A stretch of DNA of 9,441 nucleotides, from assembly GCA_937876435.1 (NCBI GenBank), contig CALEIL010000512.1:1-9441 (forward strand), given 5' to 3'. Of the stretch, positions 1-5,289 are shown in pieces. Source of the stretch: an uncultured Bacteroidota bacterium. Lineage in GTDB: Bacteria > Bacteroidota > Bacteroidia > Chitinophagales > Saprospiraceae. The translations under genes were made by a program, and so were the position numbers. Under the pieces are notes generated by a model. It ran no database searches, was not told the DNA's origin, and saw nothing but the letters and a program-made list of their open reading frames with translations. Positions within the stretch are counted from its first letter, which is position 1, and each line of letters opens with the position of its first letter.

Positions 1-398
1 ATAGAAATGGAATGGATGTTCGGAAGCCCCACATCTATGGGTAGCGTTTTAAGTTTTTGAAAGGCTTGGTAAAAGTCGGTTTCTAAGTTACTGGATCTTC
101 CGTAAATTTCCAGTATCCACAATTCCCCGAAACTGGAGCATCTCGGTATGTTGACCTTGATCAGTCTGTCAGTAATTATTTCTGATCCTTCTGGTAATCC
201 ACCACTAAATTCATGTCCATACCGATTGGAAAGACTTCCTAATATTGTACCCTTCAATGGCAAATAGGCTCCTGCAATACAAGATATAATCATCATATCG
301 GAATAAATATCGAGGATATTTCCGCCATAAAATTCAAGGGATAATGGAAGCTGACCGGTTCTGTCGATTTCGGTAATATTGAAAATTTTTGCACTCAT
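1..398 (-). CDS. 5' part of unknown protein, possible macro-like N-terminal domain (cut by left edge)
   Basis: An open minus-strand frame starts with ATG at 398 (MSAKIFNITEIDRTG) and stays open for 132 codons to the window edge, so the gene is incomplete. The composition is protein-like and nothing competes with it on the other strand. The pattern of a strand-like segment (LEFYGGNILDI, residues 20-30), a hydrophobic ISCIAGAYLPLKGTILGSL segment (about 37-55) and a later 'LPIDVGLPNIHSIS' stretch resembles what I remember of macro-like domains found at the N-terminus of Bacteroidota signalling or CHAT-type proteins, where the first part reads 'vdvlvisaf.gdy.p..gtligaL'. That assignment is from memory and weak; the deciding C-terminal part lies outside the window. 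No clear promoter is seen upstream. Confidence 0.7.
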   Translation of the reverse strand, partial: MSAKIFNITEIDRTGQLPLSLEFYGGNILDIYSDMMIISCIAGAYLPLKGTILGSLSNRYGHEFSGGLPEGSEIITDRLIKVNIPRCSSFGELWILEIYGRSSNLETDFYQAFQKLKTLPIDVGLPNIHSIS

Positions 399-993
399 AA
401 TTTCGTGGATGGGTATCTCAATTGGGTTGCTTAATTTCGATCCTAATTTTGAATACAGGATAAGGAATTAGAGAATAAATTTATAAACAGCCCAATAAAC
501 CTTTTCCTATTTGTATCTCATTCAATGTATTCTGTTTTCTGTAATAGGTTACATATGGGCATTTCAACGGTTATATAGCCTTGTTCTCGTAGGTCCAAAA
601 TAAATAATGATCATTGACATAGAACAACAACGGTGCATATGTTAAATTCCAGGGCAATGTGGATCAATAAATAGGTGGACATTTTTTCTAAATTTAGGAT
701 TCAGATTATGAATTCAATTTCAACTCAAATTCAAAAATAATTAAAAAATTGAAATTTTAGTCCTAAAGACAATGCATAAATCTCAGATTTGCATATCCCA
801 TAAATGGATAAAAAGGCCGGTAGTATATCGCATTGATCAAGTAAATGTTCAATGGAAATTGACTTGCGAATAAGAGGTTAGGAAGAATTCATCAGGCACT
901 ATGTTGGTTATGTCAACACAATAAACAATCAATTCAATATCGAACCAAATCTCCATCTTTTCCTTTATATTTACAACACGACATCAAAACACC
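399..993. other. AT-rich gene-free interval with one imperfect inverted repeat
   Basis: No reading frame of protein-like composition is seen in these roughly 600 bases on either strand. It separates the divergent left-edge gene and the toxin-antitoxin pair, so it should carry promoters for both. The best -7-like match for the antitoxin is TATATTTA at 966-973, about 20 nt before its ATG; it differs from the Bacteroidota TAnnTTTG consensus in the last base and has no clear TTTG partner. An AT-rich inverted repeat sits at 693-767 (separate entry). The decamer AATAGGTGGA at 670-679 recurs at 2303-2312, on the other side of the toxin-antitoxin pair. Confidence 0.6.
693..767. repeat. Imperfect AT-rich inverted repeat
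   Basis: TTTAGGA (693-699) pairs with TCCTAAA (761-767), and inside it AATTTCAA (716-723) pairs with TTGAAATT (749-756), leaving a 25-nt A-rich loop and unpaired side segments. It lies in the gene-free interval, about 230 nt before the antitoxin start. It could be a weak terminator or transposon-end relic; in DNA this AT-rich, chance is also possible. Confidence 0.35.
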
Positions 994-1668
994 ATGAATT
1001 TCGAAAATCAACTGGAACTCGGTTTGGGTATTTATACGCCCTCAGAAATTGGCAGAATTCTCAGAATGCCTACTCATAAAGTCCGCAGGTGGATTAACCG
1101 GTATTGGGATGGTGAATTGGGGAAGAGGTATGAGGCTCGATATTCCTGGAAAACTAACGAATCCAGGGCAGTGAGTTTTCATACATTGATTGAGTTTTAT
1201 GTGATGATGGAGTTGAGTGAGCAAGGTGTCAGGACCAGACCATTGTTGGAAGGCCATAAAATATTAAGTGATATATTTGGAAGCCCCTTCCCATTTGCGA
1301 TGAAAGAAGTTCTACAAAATATTAGAACAGACGGCAAAAAAATTTATTTTGTTGTTGATAAAGAATGCATCCTTTCGCTGGATGGTAGTGGTCAATTGAA
1401 CCTGTGTTTTATTGATGTATTTTTCAAAAACTTAGATTTCGATACGAAGAACCTGGCTTTGAGATATTGGCCGCTGGGAAAAAATAATTCTATACTTATC
1501 GATCCAGAGCGAAAGTTTGGTCATCCGGTAATAGGGAATCGAAACATAACTCCGGAAACCATTTATAATCATTTCAAAGGTGGCGACCCTGCACCTTATA
1601 TCGCCTATGTATATAATTTGACCGAAAAAGAGCTATATGATGCCCTGGAATATTGTGAAGCTGCTTGA
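994..1668 (+). CDS. VapB45-like antitoxin with DUF433 C-terminal domain
   Basis: The 224-residue product is the likely antitoxin and DNA-binding partner of the PIN-like toxin that follows. An N-terminal helix-turn-helix of MerR-like character is visible at about residues 14-38 (YTPSEIGRILRMPTHKVRRW), followed by a helical middle and a basic, strand-rich segment. The last 50 residues (175-224: GHPVIGNRNITPETIYNHF, then GGDPAPYIAYVYNLTEKEL and a closing helix) match the layout of DUF433, whose consensus is 'G.PVI.GTRI.v..I......G.s...I...Y.l....v..Al.y'. Length and partner agree with the VapB45/VapC45 pair known from Mycobacterium tuberculosis (Rv2018/Rv2019), where the antitoxin is also unusually large. 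The stop overlaps the toxin start by 4 nt (TTGA), so the two are probably co-translated. Autoregulation by the HTH is expected, but no operator is evident. Family-level identification is by recall. Confidence 0.88.
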   Translation: MNFENQLELGLGIYTPSEIGRILRMPTHKVRRWINRYWDGELGKRYEARYSWKTNESRAVSFHTLIEFYVMMELSEQGVRTRPLLEGHKILSDIFGSPFPFAMKEVLQNIRTDGKKIYFVVDKECILSLDGSGQLNLCFIDVFFKNLDFDTKNLALRYWPLGKNNSILIDPERKFGHPVIGNRNITPETIYNHFKGGDPAPYIAYVYNLTEKELYDALEYCEAA

Positions 1669-2078
1669 TTTTATATTTAGATGAAAACCTACCCAAACAT
1701 TTAGCTGAAGGCTTCCAGATTCTTCAACATCCGGAAGGATTTAAATCTGGCCAGCATGTTGAGGTGAAATGGATTCCTGACGAATTTGGACATGGCGTAA
1801 AGGACGTGGATTGGATCCCCACAATTGGAGATCAAAAAGCATGTGTGATTACTCAGGATATAAACATTAATCGAAGAAAACACGAGCTTGAATTGTACCG
1901 ACAATTTAAAGTTGGGATGTTTTTCTTAAAGGGGGCCAGTAAAAAACATGGAATGACCGTATGGGAAATGGTACAGGCACTGGCTAAAAACTGGCCTGAA
2001 ATAACTCAGATCATGTATAAGGAAAAACGTCCCTTTGCTTTCGAAATTACTTTAAGACGACGGATAAAAAAGTTGTAA
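1665..2078 (+). CDS. VapC45-like PIN-domain toxin (putative ribonuclease)
   Basis: The 137-residue product has the hallmarks of the DUF5615/VapC45-type PIN-like nucleases: an N-terminal strand ending in acidic residues (ILYLDENLP, D6 and E7), a second acidic site 'HGVKDVDWIP' (D47/D49), and the 'VITQDININRRKHE' block (D65, then R70, R71 and H73). These acidic residues would hold the Mg2+ or Mn2+ used for RNA cleavage, as known for PIN toxins. The C-terminus is basic (ITLRRRIKKL). The start is TTG at 1665-1667, embedded in the antitoxin's stop (TTGA), which fits the family length of about 138 residues; no in-frame ATG lies nearby. The unusual start and overlap suggest low, coupled toxin synthesis. 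Activity is inferred from family, not shown. Confidence 0.85.
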   Translation: MILYLDENLPKHLAEGFQILQHPEGFKSGQHVEVKWIPDEFGHGVKDVDWIPTIGDQKACVITQDININRRKHELELYRQFKVGMFFLKGASKKHGMTVWEMVQALAKNWPEITQIMYKEKRPFAFEITLRRRIKKL

Positions 2079-2160
2079 CACTTCAGTTTTTAAAACCGAT
2101 CTATGATGTACGCAGGATTACTTTACAATGCAACATTCGATTCGTGGTGTCTCTTGTGTT

Positions 2161-2252
2161 AAGCGGGTTCACAGGGCGCGCAGTTCGCTCATGAAGCAGT
2201 ACGAACGCACTTCGTAGGAACGGGTGACCGGGGGGACAGTCGGTGGACCCCC
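2161..2252. repeat. GC-rich patch with nested and alternative hairpins
   Basis: About 63% GC by hand count over 2161-2250, against AT-rich surroundings. Three perfect inverted repeats are visible: GTTCG (2183-2187) with CGAAC (2202-2206); TACGAA (2200-2205) with TTCGTA (2211-2216), loop CGCAC; and GGGGG (2231-2235) with CCCCC (2248-2252), loop of 12. The first two share bases 2202-2205, so they exclude each other. No open frame of useful length crosses the patch. It may be a transposon end, a structured RNA or foreign DNA; the sequence does not decide this. Confidence 0.45.
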
Positions 2253-2359
2253 TATAAAAATTGGGTACATCTTTGGAATCCGGAATACTGACCCTCTCAG
2301 AAAATAGGTGGATACGTGTTAAAAAACTGCCATGTTTGATGCTTAAAAAAAGCTACAGC

Positions 2360-2487
2360 ATGAGAAAATTAAAACACATAGATCAAGTAAAATTAATTCT
2401 GATGGCATATCTCATAACGCAGGCTCAATAAAGGAAAATGGCGGTAGCTTTAATTAGGTTTTCCAGCACCAATTGAGTGAAATTCCT
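2360..2487 (+). pseudogene. Possible decayed 5' end of an IS21-type transposase (IstA-like)
   Basis: A plus-strand frame opens at 2360 with MRKLKHIDQVKLILMAYL and then stops. In the neighbouring frames the sequence goes on as GSIKENG and then as ALIRFSSTN, stop, VKFL. Stitched together this resembles the N-terminus of IS21-family IstA proteins: a short basic start, a 'qvk.IL..Yl..gsike.a' helix, and a 'l..S.ntVrkyl' recognition helix. At least two frame changes and stop codons show that it cannot be functional. The match is by recall and short, so the family call is tentative. No transposase catalytic part or IstB ATPase follows. Confidence 0.3.
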
Positions 2488-2513
2488 GCCCATTGCATTT
2501 TGGCCTTGGCTTT

Positions 2514-2834
2514 TTAATCATTCATTCCTTTTAGGTCGGCAACCCCCTTCCCAACCTTATTGGAGTTATGTGATTTCAACATTTCCGGCGCCCGTTCTAT
2601 ATATCGCTGAAATTCTTCTTCAGATTTGTTTTCCGATTCAATTATTACAGCTTTACTCAGGACACAGTTGACCGGACTGTAATCATCACAGATATAGTAT
2701 TTATCGGAGTATATACTTTCTTCTTCATATGCAATTTTCAGTACACCTGCCCTATACATCCCAAACCCTGCAATCGTAAAATAATCGCCTTTGGTTTTGG
2801 ATGTCCAGGCCACGGTACCACAGTCAAAGGAATT
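2514..2834 (-). pseudogene. Orphan coding fragment, C-terminal part of an unknown protein
   Basis: On the minus strand a frame is open from about 2849 and reads well from FDCGTVAWTSKTKGDYF onward to a stop at 2514. The only candidate start near the beginning is a GTG at 2811-2813, which has no ribosome site and sits inside what looks like continuing coding sequence (FNSFDCGT upstream of VAWTS), so the piece is probably the 3' end of a longer gene that lost its front. The roughly 107 residues are acidic in the middle (AYEEESIYSDKYYICDDYS) with an amphipathic helix near the end (KSEEEFQRYIERAPEML). I do not recognise the family. It follows the VOC operon on the same strand, 122 bases away. It could be a genuine small gene starting at GTG 2813. 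Confidence 0.4.
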
Positions 2835-2956
2835 GAACCAAAAGGTTAATATTTAAGAAAAAATCGATGATGATGGCCAAAATAATGACCAAGCTAATAA
2901 CCAAAAACTACCAGGGGGGCAGTATCACCGGATTATACGCACGGTTACATTCTGGG

Positions 2957-3382
2957 CTATTTCCTGGGGTCAAGTTGGACCATCCACTCAATTCCGAATT
3001 TGTCTCTAAACATTGCAAAATAAGTCCCATCGGGGTTTTCGTCAAGAGGCATTTCAATTTGACCGTCTGCTGAAAGTCCATTGAATAATTTGTAGGCTTC
3101 TTCTTTGTTTTCAGCAGTAATGGCAATTTTACTTCGGTTCTCGTTTTCATCTACTCGCCCCATGATTTCCAAAATATCATTTCCAAATAAAAAATTTTTC
3201 CCAATGGGCAATGCAATGTGCATCAGTTTATGAGACTCTTTTTCCGGAATCGGGAATTCCTCACTTGAAATGTCCTTGAAGCGGATAACTTTTGAGAATT
3301 CTCCGCCAAATACCGATTTGTAAAAGGTAAATGCTTCTTCTGCATTCCCATTAAAGTTGATGTGTGGATTGATTTGTGCCAT
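2957..3382 (-). CDS. VOC superfamily protein, PhnB/glyoxalase-like
   Basis: This 141-residue cytosolic protein is a member of the vicinal oxygen chelate superfamily, PhnB-like branch. It opens with the typical INPHINFNGNAEEAFTFYKS (residues 4-23) and ends with RDKFGIEWMVQLDP, the usual closing motif of this branch ('D.fGv.Wmi'). Between them lie the middle strands (SHKLMHIALPIGKNFLFGND, about 51-70) and a second half (KIAITAENKEEAYKLFNGLS). VOC proteins bind metal and act on varied small molecules; in PhnB-like members the substrate is usually unknown, so no reaction is assigned. It is the last gene of the ArsR operon, 23 nt after the lipoprotein-type VOC gene. Confidence 0.9.
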   Translation of the reverse strand: MAQINPHINFNGNAEEAFTFYKSVFGGEFSKVIRFKDISSEEFPIPEKESHKLMHIALPIGKNFLFGNDILEIMGRVDENENRSKIAITAENKEEAYKLFNGLSADGQIEMPLDENPDGTYFAMFRDKFGIEWMVQLDPRK

Positions 3383-3405
3383 TGTTTTATTCGTTTTGAC
3401 CGTTA

Positions 3406-4011
3406 TTATTTAAGCTCTGATAAAATAATTTTTTTCTGCGTAAGTGTATTTTTCATTGCCTTGTCCCTTACCTTAGGATCCTCACTATTTATGAGGTCAA
3501 AATACTCAACCGGAATAACTTGCCACGATAAACCATATTTGTCTTGACACCAGCCACAAGAACTTTCTTGTCCACCGTTCGCAGTCAAGGCCTCCCAATA
3601 ATAATCGACTTCTGCCTGATCTTTGCAGTTGATGATAAACGAAACAGATTCATTAAATTTGAAAAATGGACCTGCCGCCAATATACTTAATTCCATATCG
3701 GCAATTTCGATTAGGGCAGTTTCAAAGTCTCCTCCACCAGCTTCCGGTGGGTTTTTATATTTGCGATGTTCTTTCAGTTTACCGTCTTTGAAAATAGAGA
3801 GATAATAATCTACAACTGCTTTTGCATCTGTTGTTTCAACCCATAGGCATGGAGTTATTTTTTGTTTAATCTTATCAGCCTGTTTTACTACAGTTTGGCT
3901 GGAAGCAGTATTCGTACTACTAAGTTCGGGTGAATTCTGGTGAGAATTTCCACAGCCAGTCAGATTCGCTATTATGGCTGCTGTCAAAAGTTGAAATGCT
4001 ACCTTTTTCAT
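3406..4011 (-). CDS. Lipoprotein with a PhnB-like VOC domain
   Basis: The 201-residue product starts with a lipoprotein signal peptide: MKK, a hydrophobic run VAFQLLTAAIIAN and the lipobox LTGC with lipidation Cys at residue 20. A Ser/Thr/Gln-rich linker (21-47) follows, then a PhnB-like VOC domain (about 50-170) with the family marks ITPCLWVETTDAKAVVDYY (52-70), AGPFFKFNESVSFII (113-127) and CGWCQDKYGLSWQVIP (152-167). Homologues are normally cytosolic and begin directly at 'KITPCLW', so an exported form is unusual. Just after Cys20 (GNSHQNSPE) there is no clear acidic surface-export signal, so a periplasm-facing location is the safer guess. It starts 4 nt after the AHSA1 gene ends and is followed 23 nt later by a second VOC gene. 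Role unknown. Confidence 0.88.
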   Translation of the reverse strand: MKKVAFQLLTAAIIANLTGCGNSHQNSPELSSTNTASSQTVVKQADKIKQKITPCLWVETTDAKAVVDYYLSIFKDGKLKEHRKYKNPPEAGGGDFETALIEIADMELSILAAGPFFKFNESVSFIINCKDQAEVDYYWEALTANGGQESSCGWCQDKYGLSWQVIPVEYFDLINSEDPKVRDKAMKNTLTQKKIILSELK

Positions 4012-4015
4012 TGCG

Positions 4016-4540
4016 TTATTGATTTAAGACTACTAATAATTCTGCCAACTGATTTAACCCCATTGTAAAGCCTTCTTTGAAGCCCATTTCAATCGTTTGT
4101 TCGAGGTCTTCCAATTTGTCAAAGGTGGAGACAATCACCACTAGCGTACAATCATTCGATTCTGTAAACTTTACTTCCCACAAGTTCTGTGCAATAGCCG
4201 GATTCATGGTGCCGGTTTCATCGCAAAAGCCGTCCTTAGCAGAAAAGTATTCTTCATCAGTGATAGCGATGTAGCTATGCTTACACCAGATTTCTTCGTT
4301 GTCAAATTTTATCCTTTCACCATTTTCATCGAGCATAGTGTATAACCAATAACCACCCTCCCGAAAGTCCATATATTTTGTTTGATTTTTCAAAGGTGCC
4401 GGTGCCCACCATTGGTCGAGCAATTCTGCTGTGGTCCATGCTTTCCAAACTAATTCGAGGTTTGCGTTAAATTCACGTTTTACCAAAATCGTGTTGTTTT
4501 CTTTGTTTACCACAAAGTCAAATAATAAATTCCGGTTCAT
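4016..4540 (-). CDS. SRPBCC/AHSA1-domain protein
   Basis: The 174-residue product belongs to the SRPBCC (START-like) superfamily, AHSA1 branch. The diagnostic pieces are visible: a first strand ending in 'VKREFNANLELVWKAWTTAE' (residues 20-39), the 'LLDQWWAPAP' motif, then 'MDFREGGYWLYTMLDENGE', and a C-terminal helix 'GFKEGFTMGLNQLAELL' closing the hydrophobic cavity. Such proteins bind hydrophobic ligands; in bacteria they are very often encoded beside an ArsR regulator, as here, with unknown ligands. The start ATG overlaps the ArsR stop by 4 nt (ATGA at 4537-4540), which supports translational coupling, and only 4 nt separate its stop from the lipoprotein start. About 18 residues precede the usual domain start. 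Confidence 0.92.
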   Translation of the reverse strand: MNRNLLFDFVVNKENNTILVKREFNANLELVWKAWTTAELLDQWWAPAPLKNQTKYMDFREGGYWLYTMLDENGERIKFDNEEIWCKHSYIAITDEEYFSAKDGFCDETGTMNPAIAQNLWEVKFTESNDCTLVVIVSTFDKLEDLEQTIEMGFKEGFTMGLNQLAELLVVLNQ

Positions 4541-4857
4541 TTTTTATTGTTTTTGATGGTTAATAGTACGTCATCCAGTTGATTAAACCGAGTTTCCCAA
4601 ATTTTTCGGAACTGCTCGAGCCACTTGTCTATTTCCTTCATCTTGTCGATTTCGAGTGAGTAGTAAATATTTCTCCCTTGTTGGTCCTGTTTTACAAGTT
4701 CGCACTCCGTTAAAATGCGAAGATGTTTTGAAACAGCTTGTCGGCTGGTGTCAAAGTGCTCGGCAATGTCGTTTGGTGTCATTGCCTGTAACGCAATTAA
4801 GACGATTATGGCTCGTCTAGTCGGATCTGCTATTGCTTGAAAAATGTCTCGTCTCAT
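4537..4857 (-). CDS. ArsR-family transcriptional repressor
   Basis: The product from ATG 4857 is a 106-residue winged helix-turn-helix regulator: RRDIFQAIADPTRRAIIVLI opens it, MTPNDIAEHFDTSRQAVSKH carries the helix-turn-helix (recognition helix about 38-49), and DQQGRNIYYSLE is the wing. It lacks the Cys metal-binding motif (CVC type) of ArsR/SmtB metal sensors, so it is of the non-metal subgroup that typically sits before an AHSA1 gene. The frame is open upstream to an ATG at 4935, but that start would place the initiation codon upstream of the promoter (-33 at 4921-4924, -7 at 4893-4900), so the start at 4857 is preferred; it also matches the usual family N-terminus. It heads a four-gene operon and probably represses it through the dyad over the promoter. 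Confidence 0.93.
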   Translation of the reverse strand: MRRDIFQAIADPTRRAIIVLIALQAMTPNDIAEHFDTSRQAVSKHLRILTECELVKQDQQGRNIYYSLEIDKMKEIDKWLEQFRKIWETRFNQLDDVLLTIKNNKK

Positions 4858-4877
4858 TGTCTTACTGTTTTGTTTAT

Positions 4878-4919
4878 GAAACCAATTGATTGCAAATATA
4901 TGCGCAACTTTTTGGTTTC
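4878..4919. promoter_or_regulatory. Dyad overlapping the -7 element, probable ArsR operator
   Basis: GAAACCAA (4878-4885) is mirrored exactly by TTGGTTTC (4912-4919), and inside them TTGC (4890-4893) by GCAA (4904-4907); the six central bases ATATAT (4896-4901) are also palindromic. All three share one centre at 4898/4899, with 15 of 21 positions paired. The dyad covers the -7 box and ends just before the -33 box, where a dimeric winged-helix repressor would block RNA polymerase. ArsR proteins commonly bind such dyads at their own promoters; binding here is inferred. Confidence 0.6.
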
Positions 4920-4924
4920 GCAAA
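4893..4924 (-). promoter_or_regulatory. Bacteroidota-type promoter of the arsR operon
   Basis: Reading the minus strand, TTTG (complement of 4921-4924) is followed after 20 nt by TATATTTG (complement of 4893-4900), a full match to the Bacteroidota -33 TTTG and -7 TAnnTTTG elements. Transcription should start near 4886-4888, giving a leader of about 30 nt before ATG 4857. This is the best promoter in the window. Confidence 0.75.
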
Positions 4925-5048
4925 TTTATTTTCATTTTTTTTTAAATATCGGAAATTCACCGGGTACCTCTCACCTTACGCTCGAATTGTCAAACCTCTC
5001 GTTGATTGTAGTGCTCAAGCCGCTGTCCTTGTGTGAACTTGGTCATTT

Positions 5049-5073
5049 GGAGGCAATAAAATCATGTGCCTCC
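5049..5073 (+). promoter_or_regulatory. Hairpin sequestering the ribosome binding site of the small ORF
   Basis: GGAGGCA (5049-5055) pairs perfectly with TGCCTCC (5067-5073) around an 11-nt loop. The GGAGG Shine-Dalgarno core (5049-5053) is in the 5' arm, the candidate ATG (5064-5066) is the end of the loop, and codons 2-4 form the 3' arm. Spacing from GGAGG to ATG is 10 nt. If transcribed, the structure would hide the ribosome site and could act as a translation switch. Strong Shine-Dalgarno sites are otherwise scarce in this window. Confidence 0.4.
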
Positions 5074-5288
5074 CCTGTACGCTGAATTTAAATATCCATA
5101 TGAAACTTGTCAATGACAGGTGCCTGATCACAGATCAATTCTTTATCCATTCAGAAAAAAGTCCCAAACTGCCAAAAAATGGCAGTGTAGGTTACTACTT
5201 TTATGAACAAAGCGGATTAATACAATATCAGATAATAACCCGCACCACTATACACAACAAAGAATCGATGTGGATGAAATCGAAATAA
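5064..5288 (+). CDS. Small protein of unknown function, first ORF of the exporter operon
   Basis: Seventy-four codons from ATG 5064, or 62 from the in-frame ATG at 5100 (MKLVNDRCLITDQFF). Support for reality is contextual: the stop (5286-5288) lies 1 nt before the next gene's ATG, the same spacing as between the next two genes, and a GGAGG site lies 10 nt before ATG 5064. The longer form starts with a CLPC motif (Cys2, Cys5) and has a third Cys at 20; the rest is polar with a Tyr-rich patch (VGYYFYEQSGLIQYQII). There is no signal peptide, no double-glycine leader and no recognised family. Being small, with cysteines, before a transporter that carries a thioredoxin domain, it could be the exported substrate; equally, the cluster of palindromes inside it (5108-5186) could mean the region is an untranslated leader. 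Function unknown. Confidence 0.4.
   Translation: MCLPCTLNLNIHMKLVNDRCLITDQFFIHSEKSPKLPKNGSVGYYFYEQSGLIQYQIITRTTIHNKESMWMKSK
5108..5137. repeat. Two tandem short palindromes
   Basis: TGTCA (5108-5112) and TGACA (5114-5118) flank one A; seven bases on, TGATC (5125-5129) and GATCA (5133-5137) flank ACA. Their centres are 18 bp apart. They could be half-sites for a regulator of the downstream operon or part of a folded leader RNA. Each alone could be chance. Confidence 0.3.
5168..5186. repeat. Perfect 7-bp hairpin with A5 loop before the exporter operon
   Basis: ACTGCCA (5168-5174), AAAAA, TGGCAGT (5180-5186). On the plus strand it is not followed by a T-run, so it is not a standard terminator; on the minus strand it is followed by TTGGGACTTTTTT, which is also not standard. 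It lies inside the small ORF and about 100 nt before the C39-like gene. It may be an attenuator-like or RNA-stability element. Confidence 0.4.
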
Positions 5289-5289
5289 G

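Larger units (their letters stand above)
2079..2513. other. Gene-free interval with structured GC-rich patch and probable transposon relics
   Basis: No intact gene is seen in these 435 bases. The interval contains a GC-rich patch (2161-2252), two copies of a heptamer of the form GGAATnC (2275-2288), the decamer AATAGGTGGA (2303-2312) and a frameshifted, stop-interrupted stretch resembling the start of an IS21 IstA transposase (2360-2487). The mixture suggests an old insertion and deletion site next to the toxin-antitoxin module. Confidence 0.5.

Noticed and set aside
2161..2260. End of a group II intron
   Set aside because: No domain V-like hairpin with its conserved triad and tetraloop is visible, and no reverse transcriptase remnant can be read in any frame.
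2867..3150. Open frames on both strands over the 3' end of the VOC gene
   Set aside because: They are antisense or out-of-frame shadows of the PhnB-like coding sequence; products look random.
4858..4935. N-terminal extension of 26 codons on the ArsR regulator
   Set aside because: It would start upstream of the -33 box of the perfect promoter, and the family normally begins at the MRRDIFQAIADP segment.
4837..5085. An 82-codon plus-strand frame across the arsR start and promoter
   Set aside because: It covers the promoter and operator region antisense to arsR and overlaps the hairpin region; no ribosome site or family pattern.
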